Origin: Dehalobacter restrictus DSM 9455
GTDB lineage: Bacteria > Bacillota > Desulfitobacteriia > Desulfitobacteriales > Syntrophobotulaceae
Assembly (NCBI RefSeq): GCF_000512895.1
Contig: NZ_CP007033.1
Coordinates: 2,033,001 to 2,097,000, forward strand
Length of the DNA stretch: 64,000 nucleotides
Reading direction: 5' to 3'
Within the stretch, counting starts at the first letter, position 1; every line of letters starts with the position of its first letter. The translations under genes and the position numbers were made by a program. Positions 40,678 to 50,124 of this stretch are shown here, piece by piece. Under the pieces are notes generated by a model. That model saw nothing but the letters and a program-made list of their open reading frames with translations, had not been told where the DNA came from and did not search any database.

Positions 40678-41928
40678 ATGAAAAATTATTTGCTGGTTAA
40701 AAAGGTAATAATATTTCTGGCCATCGTTTCACTACTTGGGGCTTGGTGCTTTCTACACAAAGAAATAACGAGTGAAAAAACAGACGAGGCTAATCAATAT
40801 GCTAAAGTATTAAAACAAGCGTATCCGCAAGCAGAAGAATTCGAAAAAATTTCCCCAGACCCTTTAACTTTTTTGGTAAGAGATTCAAATCAAAAAGAGA
40901 TCGGTTTTGTAGCTTTTGGAGAAGCCAATGGTTATGGCGGTCCTCTAAAGATTGCAGTAGGTATAGATTTAGACGGACAAATTATTAGCACAATTATTGC
41001 CGAACAAAAAGAGACCCCTTCTTATTTAGAAGAAGTCCTTAGAAAAGGTTATTTGGACAAATTTAAGACTGCAAAAGTAACTTCCCCTTTTGTTCTGGGA
41101 GCAGACCTTAACGGAGTCTCAGGTGCCACCATCTCCTCAAAAGCTATAGCCAAAGCGATTCGCAACGCATCCCATGCTGTCGGCAGAGAAAATCTGAACC
41201 TTGAAGTCAAAGAAATAAGTGAACCATGGAATTTTGGAGCGGCAGAAGCTGCCGTAATGTTGATATTTATTTGCGCTATCATTTTTTCTTTCTTCAATAA
41301 GCAATTGAATCTTCTTATTAAAAGAAAATTAAATCTTCGATTTCCAATCATTTGCTGTAGTATAATCGTGCTTGGTTTTTGGCTTAATCGTCCAATATCT
41401 ATGCAATATTTGACAGGCGCGATGTTAGGTTTCTTCCCTTCAATACGGGAAAATTTTTTATGGTATTTAGTCTTATTTACAGGAATTGGTTTGCCATTAT
41501 TTACAGGAAAAAATATTTATTGCTTTTGGGTTTGCCCCTTTGGCGGTCTGCAGGAAATCATCAATAAACTTTGTGGGGTAAAATACCGTTTGAAAATTGC
41601 CAAAATCTTTAAAGTAACACGTTATTTCTTGCTATGGCTTGGTATTTTTCTAGTAATAATCAATAACAATCCGGCTTCAGGAAATATTGAACCGTTTGGA
41701 ACAGTATTTGGCTTCAAAGGAACAGGATTTGATTGGATAGAACTTATCATCGTGTTGGTAATAGCGGTATTTAGCTATAGGTTCTGGTGCTATTTCTTAT
41801 GCCCCATAGGTGCAGTAATGGACCTATTAAGTAACGTAAACCATGTGGTTTCAAAAGAATTATTACAACTATATAAAAGAATAGTTATTCACAAACCAGA
41901 AAGTATATCTTCAAATCCCAAACAATGA
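40678..41928 (+). CDS. rdhC: RdhC: NosR/PceC-like membrane FMN-binding protein
   Basis: This 416-aa protein has an N-terminal helix, an exported FMN domain with the flavinylation motif SGATISS (about residue 151), five membrane helices and the CxxxCP motifs CFWVCP and CYFLCP. GEANGYGGPLKIAV is nearly the same as in the RdhC at 4884, so these two are closest relatives. GGAG lies before the ATG. It is last in the rdhB-rdhA-rdhC operon. With rdhA broken, this gene may be without a local partner. Confidence 0.92.
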   Translation: MKNYLLVKKVIIFLAIVSLLGAWCFLHKEITSEKTDEANQYAKVLKQAYPQAEEFEKISPDPLTFLVRDSNQKEIGFVAFGEANGYGGPLKIAVGIDLDGQIISTIIAEQKETPSYLEEVLRKGYLDKFKTAKVTSPFVLGADLNGVSGATISSKAIAKAIRNASHAVGRENLNLEVKEISEPWNFGAAEAAVMLIFICAIIFSFFNKQLNLLIKRKLNLRFPIICCSIIVLGFWLNRPISMQYLTGAMLGFFPSIRENFLWYLVLFTGIGLPLFTGKNIYCFWVCPFGGLQEIINKLCGVKYRLKIAKIFKVTRYFLLWLGIFLVIINNNPASGNIEPFGTVFGFKGTGFDWIELIIVLVIAVFSYRFWCYFLCPIGAVMDLLSNVNHVVSKELLQLYKRIVIHKPESISSNPKQ

Positions 41929-41940
41929 AAATAGTCAATC

Positions 41941-42678
41941 TCAAATTTTTGTTAGCAGCCGGGCATCTGTCGAACCATCAATTTCTATTACCCCGTATTC
42001 TTCTACGAGTCCCCTGTGAATAAAAAGCCTATTTCTTACAGTTTTAAGTTTCCCTGTATGTTTACACTGGCTGATCATTCGGCATACCGTACTCCGAGAG
42101 GCACTGATAATTTCCCCTATTCGCTCGTGGGACAGATTTACCGGCAACTCATACCAATCCCCGTTCCCGTGTTTCTTCTGTTCACCAGATTGGAGCAAGG
42201 AAACGAAATAATAGATCAGCCTCTGATTGGGAGTTGTCAAAGAAGAAAAGATATTTTCCCCTTCTAAAATTGACCGCAATCTCAATGTTACAATGGATAC
42301 CATTTCGATTCCTAAATTAATGTCCTCAAGCATGGCCTGAATCAAATCTTTTCGGGAAATCTTATACGCCTCGCAATCTTCGATAGCTTGAATACTTCCG
42401 CTAACTGGAAGCTGATCGAATGCCGGTCCTAAGCCGAAAATCCTCCTAGGACCTACTAAAGAGGCAATCCTTTCTTCTCCACAGAGATTATTCAGATAAT
42501 ATGCAGCCCATCCCTTAATGACAACATAGGCATGCTCCGCAACACTCCCTTCCGGAATGATGATAGCGCCTTTTTTAAATGATACCCTGGTTCCATGACT
42601 TGAAGCGTATCTGATAACAGTGTCTTTAACCGGCCGTTCAATCCACTGCAAATACACAAGCGAATTGGCGATATACAT
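41941..42678 (-). CDS. CRP/FNR-family regulator
   Basis: This is about 245 aa from ATG 42678. An earlier ATG at 42699 lacks a ribosome site, while GGG-rich sequence lies before 42678. The HTH region reads IGEIISASRSTVCRMI. The recognition helix SRSTVCR keeps Arg but replaces the CRP Glu with Ser. The effector domain has GPRRIFGLGPAFDQLP. It begins 35 bases after the rdhT stop codon and may be cotranscribed with the second pceABCT-like operon. It ends convergently with rdhC at 41928. Confidence 0.85.
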   Translation of the reverse strand: MYIANSLVYLQWIERPVKDTVIRYASSHGTRVSFKKGAIIIPEGSVAEHAYVVIKGWAAYYLNNLCGEERIASLVGPRRIFGLGPAFDQLPVSGSIQAIEDCEAYKISRKDLIQAMLEDINLGIEMVSIVTLRLRSILEGENIFSSLTTPNQRLIYYFVSLLQSGEQKKHGNGDWYELPVNLSHERIGEIISASRSTVCRMISQCKHTGKLKTVRNRLFIHRGLVEEYGVIEIDGSTDARLLTKI

Positions 42679-42713
42679 GTTATCCCAACCCCCAAACATA
42701 TTATTTTATAAAG

Positions 42714-43697
42714 TTATGGTTTTACTAAATTTGCCTCCAGCAAAAAATCCATGGCTGTTCTTCGCAAAAGTTGGGTTTCCAACACTTTTTGCTCTCCTGC
42801 CAGACCGACGTCCTGATCCTCTTGCCAGTTTTTCTTCAGTTGTTCTTTTGCCTGTTTGATTTCTTCATCAGTAAGTTGAATTCCTTCTGTTTGAATGACA
42901 GCATCCAAGATTTTTTCTCCAAGAATTATTTTCGCAGCCTCTTTTTTACACTCAGCAAGTAACTCTTCAGCCGTTATCTTTCTTTGCATTAAGTAATTAA
43001 TAAGTTCTATGTCATGGCTTTTTTCCAGCTCATTAGCAAATTTCTGGTACAAATTTTCCGCTGCTTGATTTAAGATCTCCTCATCGAATTCATACTTACT
43101 TCCATCCGCCAGAGCCTGGAACACTTTTTCGATATTTGCTGTGCGTGCCATTGCTTCTTTTTCATGGTTAATCTCTGCTGCCAATAATTCCTTTAACTCC
43201 AGCAGCGTTTTTACTCTTGGGTCAATTTCCCGGACAATATCGTCCGTCAATTCCGGCTCTTTCATACGGTATACTTTTACAATCTCGACAGAAAAATTGA
43301 TACGCTGCCCCCATGAGGCTTGGTACTCCGGCAAAACAGGCTGTATTGTTGTTGTAAATTTCACTGTCTCGCCCATTTTCTTACCAAGCAGGTTGGCTGA
43401 GAATTCTTGTAAGATGTTTTCGTCGCCCGATCTGAACTTAAAGCCCCTCTCCCTAAATTTGGGGACTATCTTTCCATTTTCCGTTCCTTCAAAATTTACA
43501 ATGATATAATCTCCGGTTTCGATCGGTTCATCATTTTTTTCGACCTGGATTTCGTCCAAAGATTTTTTAACATAATTGAGTGCTTCGTTAAGTTCTTCTT
43601 CTTTGACGGAGACATCAAAACGATCGACATTTAATCCTTTGTACTGTCCAAGTTCGAATTGTTTCATCCTGTCTCTAACCTTTATGTTGATTGCCAC
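42714..43697 (-). CDS. rdhT: RdhT/PceT-like trigger-factor chaperone
   Basis: This 327-aa protein is a close paralogue of the protein at 30418, with the same start context (GGAGGTTTCAA then GTG). The FKBP-like domain spans about residues 60-115 (GDYIIVNFEGTENGK). The C-terminal chaperone arms are helical and charged. It is expected to hold the Tat signal of the PceA-like precursor during cofactor insertion. It is last of the A-B-C-small-T set. Confidence 0.9.
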   Translation of the reverse strand: MAINIKVRDRMKQFELGQYKGLNVDRFDVSVKEEELNEALNYVKKSLDEIQVEKNDEPIETGDYIIVNFEGTENGKIVPKFRERGFKFRSGDENILQEFSANLLGKKMGETVKFTTTIQPVLPEYQASWGQRINFSVEIVKVYRMKEPELTDDIVREIDPRVKTLLELKELLAAEINHEKEAMARTANIEKVFQALADGSKYEFDEEILNQAAENLYQKFANELEKSHDIELINYLMQRKITAEELLAECKKEAAKIILGEKILDAVIQTEGIQLTDEEIKQAKEQLKKNWQEDQDVGLAGEQKVLETQLLRRTAMDFLLEANLVKP

Positions 43698-43726
43698 TTG
43701 AAACCTCCTCCCCTTCCGGTAATTTT

Positions 43727-43918
43727 TTAACGGTCTGCCCGGATAATGCCGACTGATTGGAGCATTACGATGATGTGAGCTGCTCCTAGTATCAGTATTA
43801 AGGCAATAAATAACAGATCCTTTATTTTCAGGCTTTGTTGCTTTTTCTTTGGTTCTACCTTTGGTTCCCTATTCGGTTCCATTTTTGGTTCCCTATTTTG
43901 TTCCACATTTGTTTCCAT
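43727..43918 (-). CDS. small single-pass membrane protein overlapping rdhC 3' end
   Basis: This 63-aa protein is nearly identical to the one at 31433, but with four fewer residues in the acidic repeat (EPNREPKVEPKKKQQ). One membrane helix, LLFIALILILGAAHIIVML. It shares 64 bases with rdhC in a second frame. Retention of the overlap in both operons supports a real gene. Function unknown. Confidence 0.65.
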   Translation of the reverse strand: METNVEQNREPKMEPNREPKVEPKKKQQSLKIKDLLFIALILILGAAHIIVMLQSVGIIRADR

Positions 43919-45108
43919 ACGTTCACCCCGTTATTCCGCCAACGATTGAGTAAGTTGAGTATAAAGCCGACTGGACAGAAGAATTGACAATAAAACCGGC
44001 TGATAAACAGACTGATGAAAATAAATACCGGCAGCATTAACCACATGACCCATACGGCTTTAAACAGGAAGAATGCACTAAACGGCTGGTAATCCAATGT
44101 TCCATAGTCCCCTAGGAAGGTTCCTAGCATGATGGCCGCCCATAGGATGGTCGGTGCAGCCAGCTTTAGTTTCCTGGTAACTTGCGGGGAAATCCCCAAG
44201 GATTTAAAACCTGCTGCTTTGTTAATAACCTCTTGGGCTGCTCCGAAAGGGCAGATCCACGCACAGTAAATGTTCTTGCCCAAAAGGACTATAAAGCCCA
44301 ATGTTCCGAAAATAAGCACATACCATCCTATATTGGTCAAGCCCGGTATTTGCAGTGTTATTAGTGAGAATAAGTTGCTGGCTGCTACGAATTCTTTTAC
44401 GAAAAATCCCATAACCCCGAAACTTGCTAAAAGTATCCAAATCCGCAATCGCACGAGTTTTTTGATGAAGGCTGCAGCGAGCGCGATGATATAGATCACC
44501 ATCATCGCCAAATCCTGCCGGTTAAATTGATAGCTGTCATAGGGATTGCTCCAGCGCGTGTTGAAGAATTTGGATGCGATATAAGCAGTTCCTTTGTTTA
44601 CTGCCTCAGCTACAGCATGAGACGATACAGTGGAACCGGTTACCCGGTCAATGTAGTTATTGGTTTGTTTTTCATCCAGATAACCGGAATAGCCTGAGGC
44701 CCCTCCTAGATATATAGGTTCTTTGACGGAGAGGTTTTTAAATTGATCAAACAGCTTTCTGCTATAGAGTCTCTCAAAGAAGATGGGGGTCTCGCCCTGC
44801 TGGGTGACAATTACTTTTTCCACGAAGCCTTCTTGGCTGACGATGGTCATGGCTTCGATGCGGGATTGATATCCTACTGCGGAGTCACAGACGGCATAAT
44901 ATTTTTTTCCTGCAGCATCAACTTGATAAGCGCGTTGGGCCCCGATCATTTTCTCGATGGATGTGACACCAGGAATGTTCTGCTGAATGACCGCCTCGTA
45001 ATCAATGGTTTTACTCGTCCAAAAGATACCATAAAAGATCGCCGCGATTGAAGTTATAAATAATACAGCCAAATAGTAGGTCTCCGGATTTTTCCTTTTC
45101 CCTTCCAC
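43855..45108 (-). CDS. rdhC: RdhC/PceC-like membrane FMN-binding protein
   Basis: This 417-aa protein is nearly identical to the protein at 31573, differing mainly in the first 20 residues and a few FMN-domain positions. It has TGSTVSS as the flavinylation site, CAWICP and CQFFCP, and six membrane helices in all. It comes after a strong hairpin that follows rdhB. It would serve the PceA-like enzyme at 45577. Confidence 0.93.
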   Translation of the reverse strand: MEGKRKNPETYYLAVLFITSIAAIFYGIFWTSKTIDYEAVIQQNIPGVTSIEKMIGAQRAYQVDAAGKKYYAVCDSAVGYQSRIEAMTIVSQEGFVEKVIVTQQGETPIFFERLYSRKLFDQFKNLSVKEPIYLGGASGYSGYLDEKQTNNYIDRVTGSTVSSHAVAEAVNKGTAYIASKFFNTRWSNPYDSYQFNRQDLAMMVIYIIALAAAFIKKLVRLRIWILLASFGVMGFFVKEFVAASNLFSLITLQIPGLTNIGWYVLIFGTLGFIVLLGKNIYCAWICPFGAAQEVINKAAGFKSLGISPQVTRKLKLAAPTILWAAIMLGTFLGDYGTLDYQPFSAFFLFKAVWVMWLMLPVFIFISLFISRFYCQFFCPVGFILNLLNRWRNNGVNVWKQMWNKIGNQKWNRIGNQR

Positions 45109-45159
45109 ATCTTCATCCTCATCTTATATGTTTTTTTGAACTGTATGTTTGATGGCACG

Positions 45160-45207
45160 GACACGCAAGCCACTTAATACAATTAACAACATAAGTGGCT
45201 GCGTGTC
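45160..45207 (-). promoter_or_regulatory. intercistronic hairpin between rdhB and rdhC
   Basis: GACACGCAAGCCACTTA pairs with TAAGTGGCTGCGTGTC (one bulged A), giving 16 paired bases. There is no T-run on the minus strand. It is stronger than the equivalent stem at 32879. Confidence 0.7.
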
Positions 45208-45237
45208 TAAAACGGATTACATTATCTTAAATTATTC

Positions 45238-45558
45238 CTAAATCGCGTTAGTTTCACCTTTTTCTATGGTCTTCTTTGTGGAACGATTTGCCAGCCTATA
45301 TGTGATAATGGCCGGAATCAACGCTACACCGCCAAAGAAAAGAAAGCCCATAGCAACTGCTTGATATTCCCCTTCAACAAAACTGGCATAACCCCAAGCG
45401 AAAGAAAACACCAAGAAAAAGTTTGCACCAAAACCGCCAAGTTGAAAACCAATCGTATTCTTTCCTTTGCTTTTCAAATACCACCAAATACCATATTGAA
45501 TTAGAAGCAATAATATGCCGAAACTCATCCAAGTCAGGACATCTACAATCGTCATCAT
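45238..45558 (-). CDS. rdhB: RdhB/PceB-like membrane anchor
   Basis: This 106-aa protein has three membrane helices. LIQYGIWWYLKSKGK, EYQAVAMGFLFFGG and IPAIITYRLANR are very like PceB. GGAGGTG lies upstream. Two ATG codons in tandem are possible starts. It follows the PceA-like gene by 18 bases. Confidence 0.92.
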   Translation of the reverse strand: MMTIVDVLTWMSFGILLLLIQYGIWWYLKSKGKNTIGFQLGGFGANFFLVFSFAWGYASFVEGEYQAVAMGFLFFGGVALIPAIITYRLANRSTKKTIEKGETNAI

Positions 45559-45576
45559 GATGGATCACACCTCCAA

Positions 45577-47232
45577 TTATTTTACCGGCTCCAGGTTATT
45601 CCAGAAATCATTCACTTTGTTCTTAACATACCCGGACTCGATCCGTTCTTCGGGGTCTACCGGGCCGTTGTAGCCAAACCACTCATCGAACTTACGCGCC
45701 GCATCTTGAACCAAGGGAACTTGGGTAGCGATTCTGGCAATATCATGATTCCATTGCCCGATCTTATTCCAAGAACATACTGCTATACATACTCCGCAGT
45801 CATTGCCGTTATAAGCCCAGAATGAATTACAACGGTGAGCGTCAACCTGCCATTTTTCTGTATAAGGATTCTCTGAAGTACCGCAATCTTCAGGCTGCAG
45901 AACACGTGCCTCTTTCTCATGAGAGATAGCCTGAGCCGGGCAACCGTCCGCGCATTTCAGGCAAAGGCGGCAGAACTCACGCACCCCGAAACTTTTCGGC
46001 TTGTCAGGAATAAGTTCCAAATCTGTGTAGACTTTGGCGATACGAGCCCGAGGACCGAATTTTTGAGTAATAAGCAACCCGTTTCTTCCGGCCTCTCCGA
46101 GACCGGCTTGAACTGCAATAGGAACGCTCATCCCCGTGTCGTTTCCTGACGGGATTGCATTGTGCCCCAGATATCTTAAAAAAGTTGCAAGCTTGTTGGT
46201 CATCTCTGCCATCTTTGAGTAAGCCATACCTGGCCCAGCACTCTGCAGAATCGCTGGTGCTGTGCGAAAAGCCTCGTAACTCATTTCAAAAGCTACAGTA
46301 ATCACGTATTTTGGCTTAAAGCCGGCATATTTTTCCCAATCCGCATCAAACCTATTCAGTCCGAAGACTTCTACTCCCTCATTTTTAAGTAATTTGTCAA
46401 GATTATACGGTACATATGCAGTACTGCCATTAGGTAGTTTGAACGGCTTGTGTTTTGGTCTGCACCAGTTGGCGTAGGTCCAGCGGTCATCATAGGGTGC
46501 AATACCGACCAGATCTGCCCCCAGATGAATAGCCGCCCTTTTTATATATTTTGTGGCCTCTTCCGCAGAGTTGAATTTCCATTGTCTCCCCTGATTTCGC
46601 CTCGCCTCTGCTAAACTATTATCCCAATTATACAATCCCTGGACAGCCACTGGCTCTTTCGCCACTTCATTTGTTTCGGGATTAATGGGATACTGATAAA
46701 TTACTCCTGACGGACCGCTGCCTATTGCAGTAAATCCGCCAAACGACAGTTCCACCGCCCAGGCGGCTAAAGCCAATGCAGCGTCTATTTGACGCCACCC
46801 TTCTTCCCCATCGCGCAGTGGTAGAACAGTACCATCATGTTGAGAGAATAAACTTACTCCCGTTTCGCTAACGGTTGAATTACGCCCTTTAATCCCAAGC
46901 TTCTCGGCGTTAATCCGCGGAAGGTCTTTCCCGGTATCTTTTTTCCCAGTGATTTTAGAAACATCATCGTTCACAAATTTAATCGGCGTCTTATTTTCTT
47001 CAGTGTCAAATACTTTTTGATAATAAATCTTGTCCCCCGGCAACCGTTGATACTTTTCATCCACTGTGTAAGGAAATTCTGAAGTCTCCTTGATAGGCGC
47101 TACGATGTCTGCCGCCTGGGCAACCAAAGGATTAAATGTTTCCTTTGCCACCGTAGCCGTTGCAACAGCGGCAGCGACAGTACCCATGAGTGAAGTTTTC
47201 AAAAAACTTCGTCTGTCTAAGTTGTTTCCCAT
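45577..47232 (-). CDS. rdhA: PceA/DcaA-type reductive dehalogenase
   Basis: This 551-aa precursor has the Tat motif RRSFLKTSLMG. It shares with the enzyme at 33281 the block APIKETSEFPYTVDEKYQRL, and DDVSKITGKKDTGK, GADLVGIAPYDDRWTYANW, CRLCLKCADGCP and CGVCIAVCSW. It differs substantially in the region of residues 140-220 and 270-300, which in RdhA line the substrate entry. The two may therefore differ in substrate. The promoter has only a degenerate box (TATAT-N6-ATACA at 47299), unlike its paralogue. Confidence 0.95.
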   Translation of the reverse strand: MGNNLDRRSFLKTSLMGTVAAAVATATVAKETFNPLVAQAADIVAPIKETSEFPYTVDEKYQRLPGDKIYYQKVFDTEENKTPIKFVNDDVSKITGKKDTGKDLPRINAEKLGIKGRNSTVSETGVSLFSQHDGTVLPLRDGEEGWRQIDAALALAAWAVELSFGGFTAIGSGPSGVIYQYPINPETNEVAKEPVAVQGLYNWDNSLAEARRNQGRQWKFNSAEEATKYIKRAAIHLGADLVGIAPYDDRWTYANWCRPKHKPFKLPNGSTAYVPYNLDKLLKNEGVEVFGLNRFDADWEKYAGFKPKYVITVAFEMSYEAFRTAPAILQSAGPGMAYSKMAEMTNKLATFLRYLGHNAIPSGNDTGMSVPIAVQAGLGEAGRNGLLITQKFGPRARIAKVYTDLELIPDKPKSFGVREFCRLCLKCADGCPAQAISHEKEARVLQPEDCGTSENPYTEKWQVDAHRCNSFWAYNGNDCGVCIAVCSWNKIGQWNHDIARIATQVPLVQDAARKFDEWFGYNGPVDPEERIESGYVKNKVNDFWNNLEPVK

Positions 47233-47478
47233 GAATGTATCTCCTCCTAAATGGTATTAATATTTCAGTTGTATTTTACTTCAGCTAAAATGATTGACTA
47301 TATCTGGAGATACAATTATAAAAATATTTTGTTCGTCATTTCTTATTTATAATGCCAAACCTTAAACAAGATTTTCTTTTCATTTTTGCACATACTAAAT
47401 TTCTTTAAAACATTTCATGCTAAAATATTACATGAAGAAAAGGTGGAAGAAGGTCTTCTCCCGTAATGGAATAAATTT
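47233..47478. promoter_or_regulatory. upstream region of PceA-like gene
   Basis: No gene is seen. TATAT-CTGGAG-ATACA (47299-47314) sits at about the same distance from the start codon (67 bases) as the perfect CRP-like box of the paralogous operon (72 bases). It looks like a decayed or retargeted version. A weak TACAAC (47268-47273) is at about -10 position. Confidence 0.35.
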
Positions 47479-47505
47479 AAGCGACGGGTTAAAAACCCGT
47501 CGCTT
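47479..47505 (-). terminator. hairpin terminator after CprA-like gene
   Basis: AAGCGACGGGTT pairs perfectly with AACCCGTCGCTT around three A. An AT-rich tract follows on the minus strand. Confidence 0.75.
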
Positions 47506-47537
47506 ACAGTGCATTGTTCTATTACGAAAAAATAATT

Positions 47538-48929
47538 TTAATGAGCGGGAGAAGCCTTTGGGGCCGGAGCCGGAGGGATACTGGCAGGTATCTTATAAAG
47601 TTCCGGCCACTCCAACCACCACTTGTACTTCTCGATTTGTTCAGTGCCATAGCCGAACATATCGTCAATTGACTTGAGAAGCTTTGCATTGGCTTCCCCT
47701 CTGCTCCCAATCCACAACCCAGCTTCATGAAACCAAGAATCTTCCTTGGAGTTCCAGGGACAGACTTTCATGCAGCGTCCGCAGGAAGAACCTTCTTCAT
47801 TGGATACACGGAATTCCGTGCACTTTTTCATGTCGCTGTTCCAACGTAAGTAACCGTTATATTCAATTGGGTCTTTGTCAGGCGTGATGGCTTTGGATGG
47901 ACATTCATCCGCGCATTTTCCACATACTCTGCAGAAATCCAGCATGCCAAAATCGATTGGTTTATTGGGAAGCAGTGGCAAATCTGTGGTAACAGCCGCT
48001 ACTTTAAGACGGAATCCGAGCCGGGGATGGGCTGCACAGTCTCCTGTTCTGGTTAATTCCCCCAACCCTGCCGCCAATATTAGAGGTGGCATAACGGCCA
48101 TATAGTTTCTTGCGTGGTGAGCTCTGGCATTATAGCCGAGGCTTCTGATATATTTTGCTATTATAACCGCAATATTGCCCGTAGCATGATAGCTGCGCAT
48201 AGATTGAGACGCACTGACTCCATCATAGCCAGTCGATCCCAACATGGTCTCCAGGTGTTGGTCAACCATTACGACGATTACATAGGGATAACGTTGTGTT
48301 ACTGGATAAACACATTCTTCTACCGGTTGGTAAGCTAAATCCTTTGTGGGATATACTTTATGAGAATAGTAAGCATAAGAAGGCATTTTCCCAATGCCCA
48401 CCTCATCGGCTCTCAAAAAATAGGCAAGGTCTCTAATATGCTGGGACATTTGCTCCGGGTCTGGAATCGGTAATTTTTCAGGCGCCGGTTTGCCGTCCAC
48501 TGCATCTTCTGTGCCAACAAAACCGAGAGTCGCACTTATTGCTCCTCCCTGAGGATGTTTAGGAACGAAATTATAAACTCCTCTATGGGCTCTATCACTA
48601 ATTAGCCCCCTCCGGGCCAAATTAAACCCCATATCAGCCTCATTGGTATTTTTCACTGTCCCAACAAGCTTAGATGTCCCTAACCATTGATCATTATTTT
48701 CCGCAAACGTAACGCTAGCTCCGCCATAGTTATGCTCGGGATGAAGTTTCGACCATTGCCCTTTGGCCGGGGCTAAGTAGTTAACACTACTTGGAACAGC
48801 AGCATTCGCCAATTTTGCCGGAGCCTTGATCGCTCCTATGACCCCCATTGCTGTTGCGGCCATTCCAGCTTTCAGAAAATTGCGCCGGTTCATTCCTAAT
48901 TTTTGTTTTTGCTCTGTTTTTTCTACCAT
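47538..48929 (-). CDS. rdhA: CprA-like reductive dehalogenase
   Basis: This 463-aa precursor begins with [31 protein letters not shown]-type Tat sequence, almost the CprA signal peptide. It then has [46 protein letters not shown] and [16 protein letters not shown] precedes the ATG. With the CprB-like anchor and CprK-like regulator next to it, this is the set in the window closest to the cprKBA organisation known for ortho-chlorophenol reduction. The C-terminal Pro/Ala-rich tail ([16 protein letters not shown]) is unusual for the family. Confidence 0.95.
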   Translation of the reverse strand: MVEKTEQKQKLGMNRRNFLKAGMAATAMGVIGAIKAPAKLANAAVPSSVNYLAPAKGQWSKLHPEHNYGGASVTFAENNDQWLGTSKLVGTVKNTNEADMGFNLARRGLISDRAHRGVYNFVPKHPQGGAISATLGFVGTEDAVDGKPAPEKLPIPDPEQMSQHIRDLAYFLRADEVGIGKMPSYAYYSHKVYPTKDLAYQPVEECVYPVTQRYPYVIVVMVDQHLETMLGSTGYDGVSASQSMRSYHATGNIAVIIAKYIRSLGYNARAHHARNYMAVMPPLILAAGLGELTRTGDCAAHPRLGFRLKVAAVTTDLPLLPNKPIDFGMLDFCRVCGKCADECPSKAITPDKDPIEYNGYLRWNSDMKKCTEFRVSNEEGSSCGRCMKVCPWNSKEDSWFHEAGLWIGSRGEANAKLLKSIDDMFGYGTEQIEKYKWWLEWPELYKIPASIPPAPAPKASPAH

Positions 48930-48944
48930 GTTATGACCTCCCTT

Positions 48945-49250
48945 CTAAGCTTGTACTGCATTGCTTGCTTTTTTTACGCCAATAAAACCTAACAGACGAG
49001 CCAAAACAACCGCAAGAACCACAGAAATTCCCAAGAATAAGAATATTGCCGTACTTGTTGCTTTGACATGGCCAACGCTGGCATTAATGTAAACAAAGGA
49101 AATACCGGTCCAAGTAATGGCATACCATAGTACAAATAAGCTCCAGTTGAGAACCGTTTTCCACATTAATTCACGCTTGGCACGGGGTTTAATGAAAATA
49201 ATTCCTCCTAAAAATAACACACCGGCGATAAAAATTAAAAATGTGCTCAT
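48945..49250 (-). CDS. rdhB: RdhB membrane anchor (CprB-like)
   Basis: The start is ATG at 49250 (MSTFLIFIAG), with AAGGAGGTG upstream. An upstream extension of the frame has no ribosome site. The 101-aa product has three membrane helices and the shared block INASVGHVKATSTAIFLFLG. It is most like the anchor at 10600. Partner of the CprA-like enzyme 15 bases downstream. Confidence 0.92.
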   Translation of the reverse strand: MSTFLIFIAGVLFLGGIIFIKPRAKRELMWKTVLNWSLFVLWYAITWTGISFVYINASVGHVKATSTAIFLFLGISVVLAVVLARLLGFIGVKKASNAVQA

Positions 49251-49316
49251 ATTTTTCACCTCCTTCCCAGTTAAGAAATAAATTTGTTCATACAAGTACA
49301 TTATATAAAACAACAA

Positions 49317-49354
49317 GCAATTGAATCTTTAAATCGGTTTAAAACTTCAATTGC
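49317..49354 (-). terminator. hairpin terminator after CprK-like gene
   Basis: GCAATTGAA pairs with TTCAATTGC, with an inner TTTAAA-N4-TTTAAA. T-rich sequence follows on the minus strand. Confidence 0.6.
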
Positions 49355-49407
49355 CTGTTGTAAAATAATTAGGAAAAACTATATTTTTGTTGTTTTCTAT
49401 TTTTCAA

Positions 49408-50124
49408 TTATCTTATTCTTTTTCCATGTGTTACTTCTAAAACATGTGTTTCATGTGTCAGCATATATAGCTTTGGTAAATCGCGGATAATTATTTTGTT
49501 TTTCTTTTTTTCCAAGATATTCTGCCTTCTTAACCATCCCAATACTTTAGATACTGTTACATAGTGCGTCCCCGTAATTTCCGATATATCTTTCATCGAT
49601 AGGTCAATATTAATCTCTATACAATCGTCTACTTCGATACCACTGGTAAGGCAAAGTTTGTGAAGTAACCTTACCACTCTGACAGTAGGATTAAAATAAT
49701 TCATTTCTGTTACTTGTCTTAAATAATAATTTATTTTCGATTGATAGTTCTTAAGAACATCAATTACAATATCGTCATCTATACGAAAGATTTGTCTGAT
49801 TTGCTGCTCGGTAAAAAAACAAACTTGGCTGTCTTCAGTGGCAACAGCATAGATGCGACTGAACTCTGTGAATAAAAGACTCAATATACAATACTTCCCA
49901 GCAAAATACATCAACTTTTCCCGTTCATCCTCAATGAACCTATTGATTCTAAGCCTTCCATAAATGACATAACCTAGAGTTAGCATTCTATCTCCCGGAA
50001 AAACAACCGTACTTCCTTTCGGATAGGTTTTTACAGACCCTAAATGAGTATACTTAACTAGTTTCTCAACTGGAAAGAATGTATCCGGAACTACTACGTC
50101 CAATTTTTTAAGATCTTCTTTCAT
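49408..50124 (-). CDS. CprK-like CRP/FNR regulator
   Basis: This 238-aa protein has effector-domain features VVPDTFFPVEKLVKYTHLG and TEDSQVCFF, and the HTH ISEITGTHYVTVSKVLGWL, all closely following CprK. CprK binds ortho-chlorophenols and activates cprBA at dehaloboxes. Here no perfect TTAAT-N4-ATTAA is seen in front of the rdhB at 49250, so its binding site may differ. The C-terminus is about ten residues longer than usual and basic (THGKRIR). Confidence 0.92.
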   Translation of the reverse strand: MKEDLKKLDVVVPDTFFPVEKLVKYTHLGSVKTYPKGSTVVFPGDRMLTLGYVIYGRLRINRFIEDEREKLMYFAGKYCILSLLFTEFSRIYAVATEDSQVCFFTEQQIRQIFRIDDDIVIDVLKNYQSKINYYLRQVTEMNYFNPTVRVVRLLHKLCLTSGIEVDDCIEINIDLSMKDISEITGTHYVTVSKVLGWLRRQNILEKKKNKIIIRDLPKLYMLTHETHVLEVTHGKRIR

